The position numbers were made by a program, and so were the translations under genes. A DNA stretch of 64,000 bases from Marinilactibacillus piezotolerans (GTDB lineage: Bacteria; Bacillota; Bacilli; Lactobacillales; Carnobacteriaceae_A). Position 1 is the first letter of the stretch; each line of letters begins with the position of its first letter. This document shows, piece after piece, positions 1 through 10,304 of this stretch. The notes below the pieces were generated by a model. It saw only the letters and a list, made by a program, of their open reading frames with translations, ran no database searches and was not told the origin of the DNA. The DNA lies in NCBI RefSeq assembly GCF_900114235.1, contig NZ_FOSJ01000003.1, positions 1-64,000 of the forward strand. The letters run 5' to 3'.

Positions 1-122
1 CTTGTGATTAAAGTAACAATATATAAAAATCATTTATTCTAAGTTTTATGCAACACTAGTGATTAAAATTAATTAATTTTAATATTATTGCTATATTTCT
101 GATCGCTCTATTTCCTGTTGTC

Positions 123-368
123 TTGCATCCTGCCTTTTTACTCATTTCTTTTCCAATGGCCATTTTGGCTCTTCGTTATAGAAGAAAAAAAATATTTTAC
201 ACAGTAACGGTTGTTGCATCGCTACTATTGATCACTCTTACTGCTTATGGGTACATGGGTTCGAAGTTTGGCTGGTTCACAGATGTGGAAGTCATTCCTC
301 TTGAATCAGATTTGCCAGCTGAAGAAAAACAATCTGAGAATAGCATCCTTGAAGAACTCAATGAATGA
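123..368 (+). CDS. Small membrane protein, start uncertain, possibly a gene remnant
   Basis: I do not recognise this protein. From the TTG at 123 it has 81 residues, with a hydrophobic start, a basic patch (RYRRKK), a second membrane segment and an acidic C-terminus. No good ribosome binding site precedes the TTG. The frame stays open back to a TGA at 60-62, and the extra residues (IIAIFLIALFPVVL) complete a first membrane helix, so the protein probably once began further upstream; no ATG, GTG or well-placed TTG is available there. It may be a decayed 3' part of a longer membrane protein gene or may use a weak start such as ATT at 84 or 87. It ends just before a hairpin at 396-437. Function unknown. 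Confidence 0.4.
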   Translation: MHPAFLLISFPMAILALRYRRKKIFYTVTVVASLLLITLTAYGYMGSKFGWFTDVEVIPLESDLPAEEKQSENSILEELNE

Positions 369-395
369 TCACGAAACTATTAAATATTAAATAGA

Positions 396-437
396 AATAA
401 GCTGGCCTATGATTTATTAATCATGGTCAGCTTATTT
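396..437. terminator. Bidirectional terminator hairpin
   Basis: An inverted repeat (AAATAAGCTG ... CAGCTTATTT) lies between the convergent small membrane ORF and the secreted-protein gene. It has A/T runs on both sides, so it can serve both transcripts. Confidence 0.6.
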
Positions 438-440
438 TAA

Positions 441-941
441 TTAATTATGTGTAACAATTAAATTATTTCCACTAATGGTTGAGACTAATTGAACCGTTCT
501 GACACCACCGATCCATTGATCAATTTTGAACTCTAACGAAGCTTTTTTCTTGGTACTGAACAATTTTAATTTACTATAATAAACTCGACCTGTTGGAGAT
601 GAAGCTTTGGCATCACTTGCTTTAGTAATTAATTTATTATTTACTAAAATTTTAAAACTAGCATTCCAAATAAGAGCTTGAGAGCCTTTTATCAAATAGG
701 ATTTATTTTGTACGGTAGCAAAAGTATGAAACCCATTGCTTATATTAGTTTGAGATAAACTTGCAGGGACTTCTTCAACCGTTAATGTAACATTTGCTCC
801 ATCTGGCATTTCAATATTCCCCGATTGTTCTCCACCCTTTTCCAGATCATATGTAAAATTCTCTGCCGCTTCTGCAGATTGATTAAGTGACCAAATACCT
901 ATTCCCATTATCCATACCAATACAACAAAATATTTTTTCAT
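441..941 (-). CDS. Secreted protein of unknown function, resembles DUF5626
   Basis: A 166-residue protein with a clear signal peptide (MKKYFVVLVWIMGIGIW followed by a small-residue cleavage region SAEAAE near residue 27). The mature part opens with a YDLEKGGEQ-type motif followed by a TVEEVP segment, and ends with a beta-rich region of alternating hydrophobic residues. From memory this pattern resembles DUF5626, a family of small exported Firmicute proteins without known function; this was not checked by search. The AAAGGAG site 7-8 bases upstream supports the ATG at 941. It appears to be a single-gene unit ending at the hairpin at 396-437. No catalytic motif is visible. Confidence 0.6.
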   Translation of the reverse strand: MKKYFVVLVWIMGIGIWSLNQSAEAAENFTYDLEKGGEQSGNIEMPDGANVTLTVEEVPASLSQTNISNGFHTFATVQNKSYLIKGSQALIWNASFKILVNNKLITKASDAKASSPTGRVYYSKLKLFSTKKKASLEFKIDQWIGGVRTVQLVSTISGNNLIVTHN

Positions 942-1110
942 ATTCGTAATCTCCTTTTTATTTTTATTATAACTGTTATTTTTATTATGGCAAATAGGAA
1001 CCGCTTTATTTACTTTTTCAAAATTAATTAACTACTTTTTATTAGCATTTTTACATTCTCAACTTATAGTTACTTTTAGAAAAAAAGTAAAAAGGACTAG
1101 TGAAAAGTAA

Positions 1111-1155
1111 AATACCACCAAATCCAGGTAATTCCAACCTTTGTTTGGCGGTATT
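1111..1155 (-). terminator. Terminator of the amino-acid ABC operon
   Basis: A stem pairs AATACCACCAAA (1111-1122) with TTTGGCGGTATT (1144-1155). Read on the minus strand it is followed by TTTTACTTTT and lies just downstream of the ATPase gene. A short inner repeat (AGGT/ACCT) could form a second stem. Confidence 0.6.
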
Positions 1156-1223
1156 TATATTTACTTACCCTTATATAATTTCAGCTATAAAAGGCTTACG
1201 TTCAAACTTCTCTCTTATTACAC

Positions 1224-1949
1224 TTATAAAATTTTGGCCAAGAAATCTTGAGTTCTCTGATTTTTAGGGTGTTTAAAGATTTCTTCAGGAGTTCCTTGTT
1301 CAACAATATGCCCGTCATCCATAAAGAGTACTCTGTCTGCTACCTCTCTTGCAAATCCCATCTCATGCGTTACAACAACCATTGTCATTCCGGATTTAGC
1401 TAGTTCATTCATAACATTCAATACCTCTCCAACCATCTCTGGGTCTAATGCAGATGTCGGTTCATCAAACAGCATGACGTCTGGATCCATTGCAAGTGCA
1501 CGTGCAATTGCAACACGTTGTTTCTGACCACCAGAAAGGCTAGATGGATAAGCATCCAGTTTATCCCCCAGGCCAACTTGTTGCAATAGTTGGGCAGCTT
1601 TACTATCTGCTTCGGATTGACTGATTTCTTTTGTTTGAACAGGAGAGATGGTCAAGTTTTTTTGAACAGTCATATGTGGAAAAAGGTTGAATTGCTGGAA
1701 CACCATCCCCATTTTCTGACGCAGCTGATTAAGCTTTTGCTCATTCAAACCTGTTAATGATGTCCCTTCAAATACAATCTCCCCATCTGTGGGTTCTTCC
1801 AGTAAATTTAGACACCGCAGAAAAGTGGATTTCCCAGAACCAGATGGGCCAATGACAACTACAACTTCTCCTTGGCTAATTTCCTCGTTAATATCCTTTA
1901 ATACTTCATTTTTTCCAAATGATTTTTTTAAATGTTTGACACTAATCAT
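1224..1949 (-). CDS. Polar amino-acid ABC transporter ATP-binding protein
   Basis: A 241-residue ABC ATPase of the GlnQ/HisP class. Walker A is GPSGSGKST at residues 34-42, the signature is LSGGQKQR near 138, and Walker B with the catalytic Glu is [12 protein letters not shown] near 157; the switch His is in VTHEMGF. The length is normal for the family. It powers uptake through the fused binding protein-permease encoded immediately upstream, whose 3' end overlaps this gene by 8 bases, so the two are translationally coupled. The substrate cannot be read from the ATPase; glutamine, glutamate, arginine and cystine systems all share this form. Confidence 0.93.
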   Translation of the reverse strand: MISVKHLKKSFGKNEVLKDINEEISQGEVVVVIGPSGSGKSTFLRCLNLLEEPTDGEIVFEGTSLTGLNEQKLNQLRQKMGMVFQQFNLFPHMTVQKNLTISPVQTKEISQSEADSKAAQLLQQVGLGDKLDAYPSSLSGGQKQRVAIARALAMDPDVMLFDEPTSALDPEMVGEVLNVMNELAKSGMTMVVVTHEMGFAREVADRVLFMDDGHIVEQGTPEEIFKHPKNQRTQDFLAKIL

Positions 1950-3393
1950 GATTCATTCTCCCTTCAAAATAATTCAATATTTTTGTCAGTGTAAAAGTCA
2001 GGAAGAAATAAACCAGCATCGTTATAAATAATGGTAGAATCCCTTTAAATGAGATCGAACGTACAACTCTTGTCTGGAAAATCAATTCTCCAACACCAAT
2101 TACAGAAACAATAGAAGATTCTTTTATAACAGTAATAAATTCATTTCCTAATGCTGGCCAGATATTTTTCAACGCTTGTGGGAAAAGAATATATCTCATG
2201 GACTGACGCTTGCTCATACCCAAACTTCTTGCTGCCTCAGCCTGTCCACTATCGACAGAATTTAATCCACTACGGATAATTTCACAGATGTAAGCTCCAC
2301 TATTTAAGGAAACAGCAATTATACCAGCTGTCAATGCAGGTAAATCAAAGAATACTCCTGCTCCAAAGTAAATGAACATTACTTGAATCATCAGAGGAGT
2401 ACCTCTAACAAATTCTACATAAGCCGAACCCAGGAAACGAAGTAGTTTATTTTGAGTTAACCTCATAAGAGAAAGAATAAATCCAAGAACCATTCCCACT
2501 AATACACCAATAGCTGAAATCATGATTGTGACGAGCATTCCATCTAAAAAATATGACCAGTAAGTAGAAGCAAACCCGGTATCTGTCTCTTCTGCCATAT
2601 ACTCTCCAGCTACTGCAAGATAATCTTCTGTCAGATTATCCTGTTTAATTTCAGCAAGGCTTTCATTCACAGCTGCAACAAGAGAATCTTCCCCTGGTCT
2701 GATTGCAATTGCTGAGCCTTGGTCTTGTTCATCAAGCTCAAAATCACCTTCGAATGTATATAAGGAATTATCATTACCAGCATGAGCTTCTGCATTCGGA
2801 CCCTGCATAACAATTGCTTCAATACGATTTGTCTGTAAAGCTAACAGCAGATCATTAATATTCCCTAGTTGCATCAACTCTACATCAGGAATCTGTTGTG
2901 CAAGCTCTTCTTGTAACGATCCCGTCTGCACTCCGACTGTTTGTCCAGCTAATGAATCAATAGAATTATAGATTTCCTTATCTTCTGCTCGAACCATAAT
3001 ATTCTGGAAAGTCTGATAGTAAATATCTGAGAAATTAACACTTTTACGACGTTCTTCAGTCGGAGTCATTCCAGCAACAATCATATCTACATTGTTTGAT
3101 TCAAGCGCTGGTAATAAGCTATCAAATTCCATATCTTGAACAACTAGCTCTACTCCAAGATCATCAGCGATTTTTTCAGCAATCATAATATCCATTCCTA
3201 CGACTTGCTGTTCACCATCTACCTCAGCATAAAATTCAAATGGGGGAAAATCTGCGCTTGTACCAATAACTAATTCTCCACTTTCTTGTACTCGAGCTAA
3301 TGAACCATCTTCTGCGTATACGACATCAGTCGGTATAAACAACAGGATAGTAAGTATAAAAAAGGCAATAATAACTTTTAACTGTTTCTTCAT
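1942..3393 (-). CDS. Fused amino-acid binding protein-permease of a polar amino-acid ABC transporter
   Basis: A 483-residue fusion typical of Lactobacillales GlnP-type transporters. Residues 1-27 form a signal sequence or first membrane helix. Residues about 30-255 are a type 3 solute-binding domain ([11 protein letters not shown] near the start, then the PTEERR segment typical of the family). Residues about 275-478 are a HisM-type permease with the EAA loop ([12 protein letters not shown]). No lipobox Cys is present, as expected when the binding domain is tethered to the membrane domain. Together with the downstream ATPase it forms a complete two-gene importer. The binding pocket suggests a polar or charged amino acid; which one is not certain. 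Confidence 0.92.
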   Translation of the reverse strand: MKKQLKVIIAFFILTILLFIPTDVVYAEDGSLARVQESGELVIGTSADFPPFEFYAEVDGEQQVVGMDIMIAEKIADDLGVELVVQDMEFDSLLPALESNNVDMIVAGMTPTEERRKSVNFSDIYYQTFQNIMVRAEDKEIYNSIDSLAGQTVGVQTGSLQEELAQQIPDVELMQLGNINDLLLALQTNRIEAIVMQGPNAEAHAGNDNSLYTFEGDFELDEQDQGSAIAIRPGEDSLVAAVNESLAEIKQDNLTEDYLAVAGEYMAEETDTGFASTYWSYFLDGMLVTIMISAIGVLVGMVLGFILSLMRLTQNKLLRFLGSAYVEFVRGTPLMIQVMFIYFGAGVFFDLPALTAGIIAVSLNSGAYICEIIRSGLNSVDSGQAEAARSLGMSKRQSMRYILFPQALKNIWPALGNEFITVIKESSIVSVIGVGELIFQTRVVRSISFKGILPLFITMLVYFFLTFTLTKILNYFEGRMNHD

Positions 3394-3512
3394 TTTCTAT
3401 TCTCCTTCACTTCATAATTAATAACCATTCGCATAAATAATGTATAAAGTTATTTATAATCAATTATTGCTAACGTTGAAAAATATCATACCATCATGTA
3501 GATAATTATGCA

Positions 3513-3545
3513 ATATAATAAATAGAAATAGTTTATTTATTATAT
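3513..3545. repeat. 12-bp perfect inverted repeat, probable operator
   Basis: ATATAATAAATA (3513-3524) and TATTTATTATAT (3534-3545) are exact reverse complements separated by 9 bases. The repeat overlaps the first copy of the direct repeat TTATGCAATATAA (3506-3518); the second copy (3557-3569) lies 51 bp away, about five helical turns. The position upstream of the amino-acid ABC operon suggests repressor binding. Confidence 0.45.
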
Positions 3546-3690
3546 ATAACTCTTTTTTATGCAATATAAATGTATATTTTTTGAGTTGCGGGAATTTTCT
3601 CGTATTCCGGGAAATCTTTCTATCAGCGAATTCTATCCCTCCTTGTTCTCAAGCTATTTACTCTTTCCCTTAACTTAATTAAGATAAAAA

Positions 3691-3704
3691 TGTAAACGGA
3701 ACCA
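3691..3704 (+). promoter_or_regulatory. Candidate CcpA (cre) site
   Basis: TGTAAACGGAACCA matches the consensus TGWAARCGYTWNCW at 12 of 14 positions and lies about 35 bases before the PTS start codon, where it would repress the alpha-glucoside operon in the presence of preferred sugars. Confidence 0.55.
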
Positions 3705-3739
3705 AAATATTATAAATAGAAAAAAAGGAGTGTATAAAT

Positions 3740-5365
3740 ATGATGGAAAAACTCCAGCGATTTGGAGGTGCAATGTTCACACCCGTTTTACTATTTGCAT
3801 TTAACGGGATTTTATTAGCTTTTTCAATTGCGATGCAAAGTGAATTAATATTAGGAACACTTGCAAGTGAAGGAACATTCTGGAGTAACATTTGGTCAGT
3901 AGTTGAGGCCGGTGGATGGACGATTTTTAACAATATGGAAATATTATTTGTGATCGGTCTACCAATTGGTCTTGCTAATAAAGCGAGCGCTCGTGCCGCC
4001 TTAGCTTCATTCGTTGTTTATATGACATGGAATAACTTTATTGCTGGCATTTTAGGCATTTGGGGAACCAATTTCGGTGTTGACTACTCCCAATCTGTTG
4101 GAGGGATCAGTGGATTAAAAGAAATCGGCGGAGTCAAAACGCTAGATACAAACTTGATTGGTGCATTAGCAATTGCCGGTCTTACTGTATGGATCCATAA
4201 TCGCTATTTTGAAAAGAAACTGCCAGAATGGCTCGGTGTTTTCCAAGGAACATCTATGGTCGTCATCATTGGATTTTTTACTACCTTAATTCTTGCATTC
4301 TTGACTGTTTGGATCTGGCCACCAATCCAAGATCTGATTAGTCAGGCACAAGGGTTCATGGCTGGCAGTGGTTCAATTGGCGTTGGTCTGTACGTGTTTT
4401 TAGAAAGGATATTAATTCCAACAGGATTACATCACTTCATTTATCAGCCTTTTGAATATGGACCAGCTGTTGTTGAAGGAGGTCTTGTTCCATATTGGAT
4501 GGAACACTTAAATGAAATTGCTTCTACTTCAGGAAATCTGAGAGATATTATTCCAGAAGCCGGATTTGGATTTCACAATGTTTCTAAAGTGTTTGCACCA
4601 ATTGGCATCGGAACAGCTTTCATTGTCACTGCAAAACCCGAAAATCGAAAGAAAACCTTTGCTCTAGTTTTACCTACTGCATTAACAGCGATTATGGCTG
4701 GGATTACTGAACCATTCGAGTTCACTTTTCTTTTCTTAGCACCACAACTCTTTGCAGTACACGCCCTATTGGCAGCCTTATTAAGCTTCACCTTGTATTC
4801 ATTAGGTGTATCAGCGGTTATAGGCGGGGGTTTACTCTCAAATATTTCTTATTTTATCGTACCTATGGCATCAAATCACCTAAATGCTGTTCTTCTATTC
4901 TTTGGGGTCGGTTTAGTCTTTAGTGTCATTTATTTCTTCATATTTAGATTTGCTATCTTAAAATGGAATATCAAAACACCAGGTAGAGAAGATACTGGAG
5001 AAGCAAAGATGTTTAAAAAAGCTGACTACCGTGAGAAGAGGGCAAAAGAAAAAAATAAACAATCTCATGACCAAGGCTCGAGCGATAATGACCCTATTGC
5101 TGATCTAGATCCAAATGCCCAAAAAGCAATTCATTTTTTAGAAGGATTAGGCGGGGGTAATAATATAACTAACATCAATAACTGTGCAACCCGTTTGAGA
5201 GTTAGTGTTGCGGATGAATCCCTCATTGCAGAAGATGGATTCTTCAAACAATATGGCGCACATGGTTTAGTAAAAAATGGAAAAGCACTGCAGGTTATTG
5301 TCGGACTAGATGTTCCTCAAGTTAGAGAATATTTTGAAAATGAAGTCGCAAAACAAAAAGATTAA
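3740..5365 (+). CDS. Alpha-glucoside-specific PTS EIICB permease (copy 1)
   Basis: A 541-residue PTS permease of the glucose superfamily. Residues 1 to about 420 form the EIIC membrane domain, with the conserved LERILIPTGLHH and ITEPFEFTFLF segments; a charged linker leads to an EIIB domain from about 455 whose phosphorylation site is Cys482 in NNCATRLRV. No EIIA domain is attached, so a glucose-type EIIA must come from elsewhere. It imports and phosphorylates alpha-glucosides such as maltose; the specificity is inferred from the GH4 6-phospho-alpha-glucosidase gene 27 bases downstream. AAGGAG lies 9 bases before the ATG. The second copy at 29003 is a diverged paralogue. Confidence 0.92.
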   Translation: MMEKLQRFGGAMFTPVLLFAFNGILLAFSIAMQSELILGTLASEGTFWSNIWSVVEAGGWTIFNNMEILFVIGLPIGLANKASARAALASFVVYMTWNNFIAGILGIWGTNFGVDYSQSVGGISGLKEIGGVKTLDTNLIGALAIAGLTVWIHNRYFEKKLPEWLGVFQGTSMVVIIGFFTTLILAFLTVWIWPPIQDLISQAQGFMAGSGSIGVGLYVFLERILIPTGLHHFIYQPFEYGPAVVEGGLVPYWMEHLNEIASTSGNLRDIIPEAGFGFHNVSKVFAPIGIGTAFIVTAKPENRKKTFALVLPTALTAIMAGITEPFEFTFLFLAPQLFAVHALLAALLSFTLYSLGVSAVIGGGLLSNISYFIVPMASNHLNAVLLFFGVGLVFSVIYFFIFRFAILKWNIKTPGREDTGEAKMFKKADYREKRAKEKNKQSHDQGSSDNDPIADLDPNAQKAIHFLEGLGGGNNITNINNCATRLRVSVADESLIAEDGFFKQYGAHGLVKNGKALQVIVGLDVPQVREYFENEVAKQKD

Positions 5366-6736
<1,371 letters not shown>

Positions 6737-6756
6737 CTAAGTTTAAAAATCCATTC

Positions 6757-6800
6757 AAAAACCCGGTCCCTTATTTACTTAAGGAGCCGGGTTTTTATTT
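6757..6800 (+). terminator. Rho-independent terminator after the first GH4 gene
   Basis: AACCCGGTCCCTT pairs with AAGGAGCCGGGTT around a short loop and is followed by a T-rich tract (TTTTTATTTTATTT). Confidence 0.85.
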
Positions 6801-7145
6801 TATTTGAATTAAGTATTCTCAACATCTTTATATATTACAATTATAAAACTATTGGATTTTAATTTTCAAACAGAATAAATTCAAGAATATTTTAATTTAA
6901 ATATCACACGCAGTCATATAGCAAACCATTTGAAATTGTTTAGCTTTTTTATTTTGCAATAAAATTCCAGTTATAAAAACTATATCTAGTATGATAAATG
7001 TAATCTTCCTATATTTGCCTTAAAAACTATTTACTAATTACATAATTTTATTAACCGATTACCTTTTGTCTAATCTTAGTATTTTATACCTTTCAAAATT
7101 GCTTAGTATGTTATACTTATACTATTATTCCAAGGGAGGTATCTG
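6801..7145. other. AT-rich intergenic region upstream of the first RpiR gene
   Basis: No gene is seen. The only clear structure is a direct repeat, CTTAGTATTTTATAC at 7075-7089 and CTTAGTATGTTATAC at 7102-7116 (one mismatch, 27 bases start to start). It overlaps plausible TATACT promoter elements and may be an autoregulatory operator. Confidence 0.45.
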
Positions 7146-7910
7146 ATGAATCTCGAGGCATTAATCAATCAGCATTATTCAGAATTAAATGAGAATGATT
7201 TACATATCGTACAGTATATGATGCAACATAAAGAAGCCATTAAACAAATGACGATTACTATGTTGGCGAAAGAAACATTGACCTCTAAGTCTAGTGTACT
7301 CCGACTGACAAAAAAGTTGGGATTTTCAGGATTTAGTGAATTCAAATACGCACTAAAAAGTAATGACGACACCAAATCTCTTTCGGCCACTTCTTTCTCA
7401 AGTTTACAAGAGACCGATTTAAACGGAACAGCCAAACTATTTAACCAGCAACAGATACGTCCAATCATTGAACATTTTCATTCTGCTAAAAATATATATT
7501 GTTACGGAACTGGTTGGGGGCAGCGGACAGTATTAAAGAATTTCAACCGTGGTATGATAGATTTAAAAAAATTCCCGCTATTACTAGAATCCTTAAGCGA
7601 ATTTAAAGTAATCGTCCAGCGTGCTGTTCAACCAGATGATCTCATTATCATTGTCTCTTTAAGTGGTGATATAAAACAAACAGAACAAGTAACTCGACTT
7701 TTAAAAATGAAAAATATTCCTATACTTTCTATTACAAATTTATCAAACAACGTCTTAGCATCTATGGCAACCTATAACTTGTATTTTCAGAGTACCCCTG
7801 TCAACTACATGGGAGAAGACATGTACAGCCTATTGCCAATCTTCCAACTAATGGATTCTTTAAGAAGAGAATACGTAGATTATTTGATGGAATTAGACGA
7901 ATCCAACTGA
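7146..7910 (+). CDS. RpiR/MurR-family transcriptional regulator (alpha-glucoside PTS locus 1)
   Basis: A 254-residue RpiR-type regulator: an HTH_6 domain at residues 1 to about 75 (TITMLAKETLTSKSSVLRL holds the recognition helix) and a SIS sugar-phosphate-binding domain from about 105 (CYGTGWGQ; VSLSGDIKQTEQV). Such proteins sense phosphosugars and control neighbouring catabolic genes. It lies in the same direction as the PTS/GH4 pair but behind a terminator, so it has its own promoter, perhaps through the CTTAGTAT repeats. The likely ligand is maltose 6'-phosphate or glucose 6-phosphate, by inference from context. GGGAGG sits 7 bases before the ATG. Confidence 0.9.
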   Translation: MNLEALINQHYSELNENDLHIVQYMMQHKEAIKQMTITMLAKETLTSKSSVLRLTKKLGFSGFSEFKYALKSNDDTKSLSATSFSSLQETDLNGTAKLFNQQQIRPIIEHFHSAKNIYCYGTGWGQRTVLKNFNRGMIDLKKFPLLLESLSEFKVIVQRAVQPDDLIIIVSLSGDIKQTEQVTRLLKMKNIPILSITNLSNNVLASMATYNLYFQSTPVNYMGEDMYSLLPIFQLMDSLRREYVDYLMELDESN

Positions 7911-7911
7911 A

Positions 7912-7946
7912 AACGGACTACCTCTTAAAAAAAGGTAGTCCGTTTG
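7912..7946. terminator. Bidirectional terminator between rpiR and the mal operon end
   Basis: AAACGGACTACCT pairs perfectly with AGGTAGTCCGTTT. The A-rich loop and flanks allow termination of the rightward rpiR and the leftward mal transcript. Confidence 0.85.
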
Positions 7947-7973
7947 TCGTATCAAACAAAAAGTATACTTATA

Positions 7974-9593
7974 TTACTTTACGTCAACTACAAAGCATTC
8001 ATAAGGCGCTAATGTACACTTTTTGGCATCCAATACTTGTCTATCATAGTTACTAAATTGTATTGTTGATTCTTTTGATATTTCCGGTAATTCGACAGTA
8101 TTCTCTTCTGTAGAAAGATTTGCGATGACTAGTAACTTATTGTCAGTATATACACGCTCATACGCAAATACACTTTGATGATCTGGAAGCAATAAGTTAT
8201 ATGAACCCCTGACAACCGTCTCATTTTCCTTCCTATATTGGATTAAATCCTTATACAGATAGAAGACAGATTGCTCATCTGCTAATGTTTGTTCAACATT
8301 GATTTCCGTGAAATTCGGATTTACAGCTAGCCATGGTTCTCCAGTTGAAAAACCGCCATTCTCTTGATCATTCCATTGCATTGGCGTTCTTGCATTATCT
8401 CGCCCTTTATAATTGATCGCATTGAGTAAAGCTTCAGCTGTTTTACCATTCTCCATTTCTTCTTTATACATATTGATGCTCTCGATATCATTGACCTCAG
8501 AAATGTTTCCTACTGGTCGATTCGTCATGCCGATTTCTTCACCTTGATAAATATAAGGCGTTCCCTTCATCAAGTGTAAAAGAACAGCAAAACATTTAGC
8601 ACTCTCTACACGAAACGCTTGGTCATTTCCCCACCTTGAAACGATTCTTGGAGTATCATGATTGTTCCAGAACAAACTATTCCAAGCCGTTTCACCCAGT
8701 GCGATCTGCCATTTGGAAAGGACTTGCTTCAGTTCAACTAAATCCAAGTCTTTCAGCGCCCACTTACTAATCGGCTCTTGGTCTAATGCGATATGTTCGA
8801 ACTGAAATATCATAGATAGTTCTCCTCGATCTGAACCAGAGTAAAGTTCAGCATTCTCAGGCGTTGCACTCCATGTTTCTCCTACCGTCATTACGTCATA
8901 ATGTCCAAATGTTTTTCGATTCATTTCTTGCAAAAATTCATGTAGTCTTGGACCGTTTCCTGTGATTTTTTCATCAGGCTTTTTACCAATCAAATCGATG
9001 ACATCCATTCTAAATCCACCGATACCTTTTTCTAACCAGAAATTCATCACATTATAGATATCTTGACGCATCTTTTCATTTTCCCAGTTTAAATCGGGTT
9101 GTTTTTCACTGAAAAGATGCAAGTAGTACTGATCACTTGTTTTATCGTATGCCCAAGCGGAACCACTAAAAGTTGACTTCAAATCATTCGGCTCTTTACC
9201 TTTCACCGGATCTCTCCAGATATAGTAATCGCGGTAAGGTGAATCTTTCCCTTTTTTCGCTTCTTGAAACCAATGATGTTCGTCACTTGTGTGATTGACG
9301 ACTAAATCCATGACGATCCGAATGGATCGTTTTTGAGCTTCAGCAATCAATTCATTCATATCCTCCATTGTTCCAAATTCTGGATGAATCGCCTCGTAAT
9401 CACTGATGTCATAGCCATTATCATCATTAGGAGACTGATAGACCGGACTCAACCATATCGCATTGATTCCAAGTTTTTCCAGATAATCGAGTCGCTCAAT
9501 GATCCCTCTGATATCTCCAATACCATCTCCATTTGAATCTTGGAAACTTCTTGGGTAAATTTGATAAACGACTGCTTTTTGCCACCACTTCAC
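7974..9593 (-). CDS. dexB: Glucan 1,6-alpha-glucosidase (DexB-type, GH13 subfamily 31)
   Basis: A 539-residue intracellular GH13 enzyme without a signal peptide. Catalytic residues are Asp197 (GFRMDV), Glu239 (TVGET) and the Asp of NNHDTPR. Val198 directly after the nucleophile is the residue associated with alpha-1,6 specificity in subfamily 31, and the sequence from memory is close to streptococcal DexB throughout (SPNDDNGYDISDYEAI, RDNARTPMQW). It removes glucose from the non-reducing end of isomaltooligosaccharides and branch stubs. It is the last gene of the leftward mal cluster, 13 bases after pgmB, where it clears alpha-1,6 linkages that maltose phosphorylase cannot handle. Confidence 0.92.
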   Translation of the reverse strand: MKWWQKAVVYQIYPRSFQDSNGDGIGDIRGIIERLDYLEKLGINAIWLSPVYQSPNDDNGYDISDYEAIHPEFGTMEDMNELIAEAQKRSIRIVMDLVVNHTSDEHHWFQEAKKGKDSPYRDYYIWRDPVKGKEPNDLKSTFSGSAWAYDKTSDQYYLHLFSEKQPDLNWENEKMRQDIYNVMNFWLEKGIGGFRMDVIDLIGKKPDEKITGNGPRLHEFLQEMNRKTFGHYDVMTVGETWSATPENAELYSGSDRGELSMIFQFEHIALDQEPISKWALKDLDLVELKQVLSKWQIALGETAWNSLFWNNHDTPRIVSRWGNDQAFRVESAKCFAVLLHLMKGTPYIYQGEEIGMTNRPVGNISEVNDIESINMYKEEMENGKTAEALLNAINYKGRDNARTPMQWNDQENGGFSTGEPWLAVNPNFTEINVEQTLADEQSVFYLYKDLIQYRKENETVVRGSYNLLLPDHQSVFAYERVYTDNKLLVIANLSTEENTVELPEISKESTIQFSNYDRQVLDAKKCTLAPYECFVVDVK

Positions 9594-9606
9594 ATTTTCA
9601 CTTCCT

Positions 9607-10269
9607 TCACTTATTTTCTGCTTTTTCGATCATCTTTTTCAAGTCAAGCTCTTCCGTGTTTTCTACAAAGTAGTTAGCAGCTTTCATTGACTCTTTTGAT
9701 CCTACACCAACAGAAAACATACCTGCATCATTGATGGCATCGATCCCTGCTTCTGCATCTTCGATGCCAATGCATTCTGCAGGTGACAAACCAAGTAGTT
9801 CAGCCCCTTTATAGAATATTTCAGGATTTGGTTTCCCATTTTTCAAACTATTTGGGTCGACAACTCCGATGAATTGATCCTTCACTTGCAGCTGTTCAAG
9901 GATGGTTGACGCATTTTTACTTGCTGAAGCAACCGACAATGCCAGGCCAGCTTCCTTTGCATCTAACAATAATTTTTTCATGCCTGGGCAAAGGTCTGCC
10001 GGCGTGATTCTCTCAATAAATGTTTTGTATTCATCATTTTTTTTACCAGCAAGCATCTCTTTTTCTTCCTCTGAGTAACTTTGATCTTTTCCTCCATGCT
10101 CTAAAATCAACTCTAGTGATTCAATACGGCTGATTCCTTTTAACTGCTCATTAAATGTTCGGTCAATATCGATACCGATTTTTTCTGCTAATGATTTCCA
10201 TGCCAAGTAATGATATTCCGCTGTGTCTGTAATGACACCGTCAAGATCTAAAACTACTCCTCTAATCAT
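9607..10269 (-). CDS. pgmB: Beta-phosphoglucomutase
   Basis: A 220-residue HAD-superfamily mutase. The nucleophile motif LDLDG places Asp8 and Asp10 exactly as in lactococcal PgmB, followed by the substrate-binding TAEYHYLAW, the GISR segment of the cap, SASK near 115 and the C-terminal acidic motif GIEDAEAG. It converts beta-glucose 1-phosphate, released by the maltose phosphorylase encoded 35 bases upstream, into glucose 6-phosphate. Length and motif spacing are typical. The mapA-pgmB pairing is the hallmark of phosphorolytic maltose catabolism in Lactobacillales. Confidence 0.96.
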   Translation of the reverse strand: MIRGVVLDLDGVITDTAEYHYLAWKSLAEKIGIDIDRTFNEQLKGISRIESLELILEHGGKDQSYSEEEKEMLAGKKNDEYKTFIERITPADLCPGMKKLLLDAKEAGLALSVASASKNASTILEQLQVKDQFIGVVDPNSLKNGKPNPEIFYKGAELLGLSPAECIGIEDAEAGIDAINDAGMFSVGVGSKESMKAANYFVENTEELDLKKMIEKAENK

Positions 10270-10304
10270 GTTATCATCCTTCCAATCTTTTATACTGCTT
10301 AAAT

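Larger units (their letters stand above)
3394..3739. other. Divergent regulatory region between the amino-acid ABC operon and the PTS/GH4 operon
   Basis: This AT-rich gap holds no gene. It carries a 13-base direct repeat (TTATGCAATATAA) at 3506-3518 and 3557-3569, a long AT inverted repeat at 3513-3545, a GGGAAT/ATTCCGGG element at 3590-3611, and a cre-like site at 3691-3704. Confidence 0.6.
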
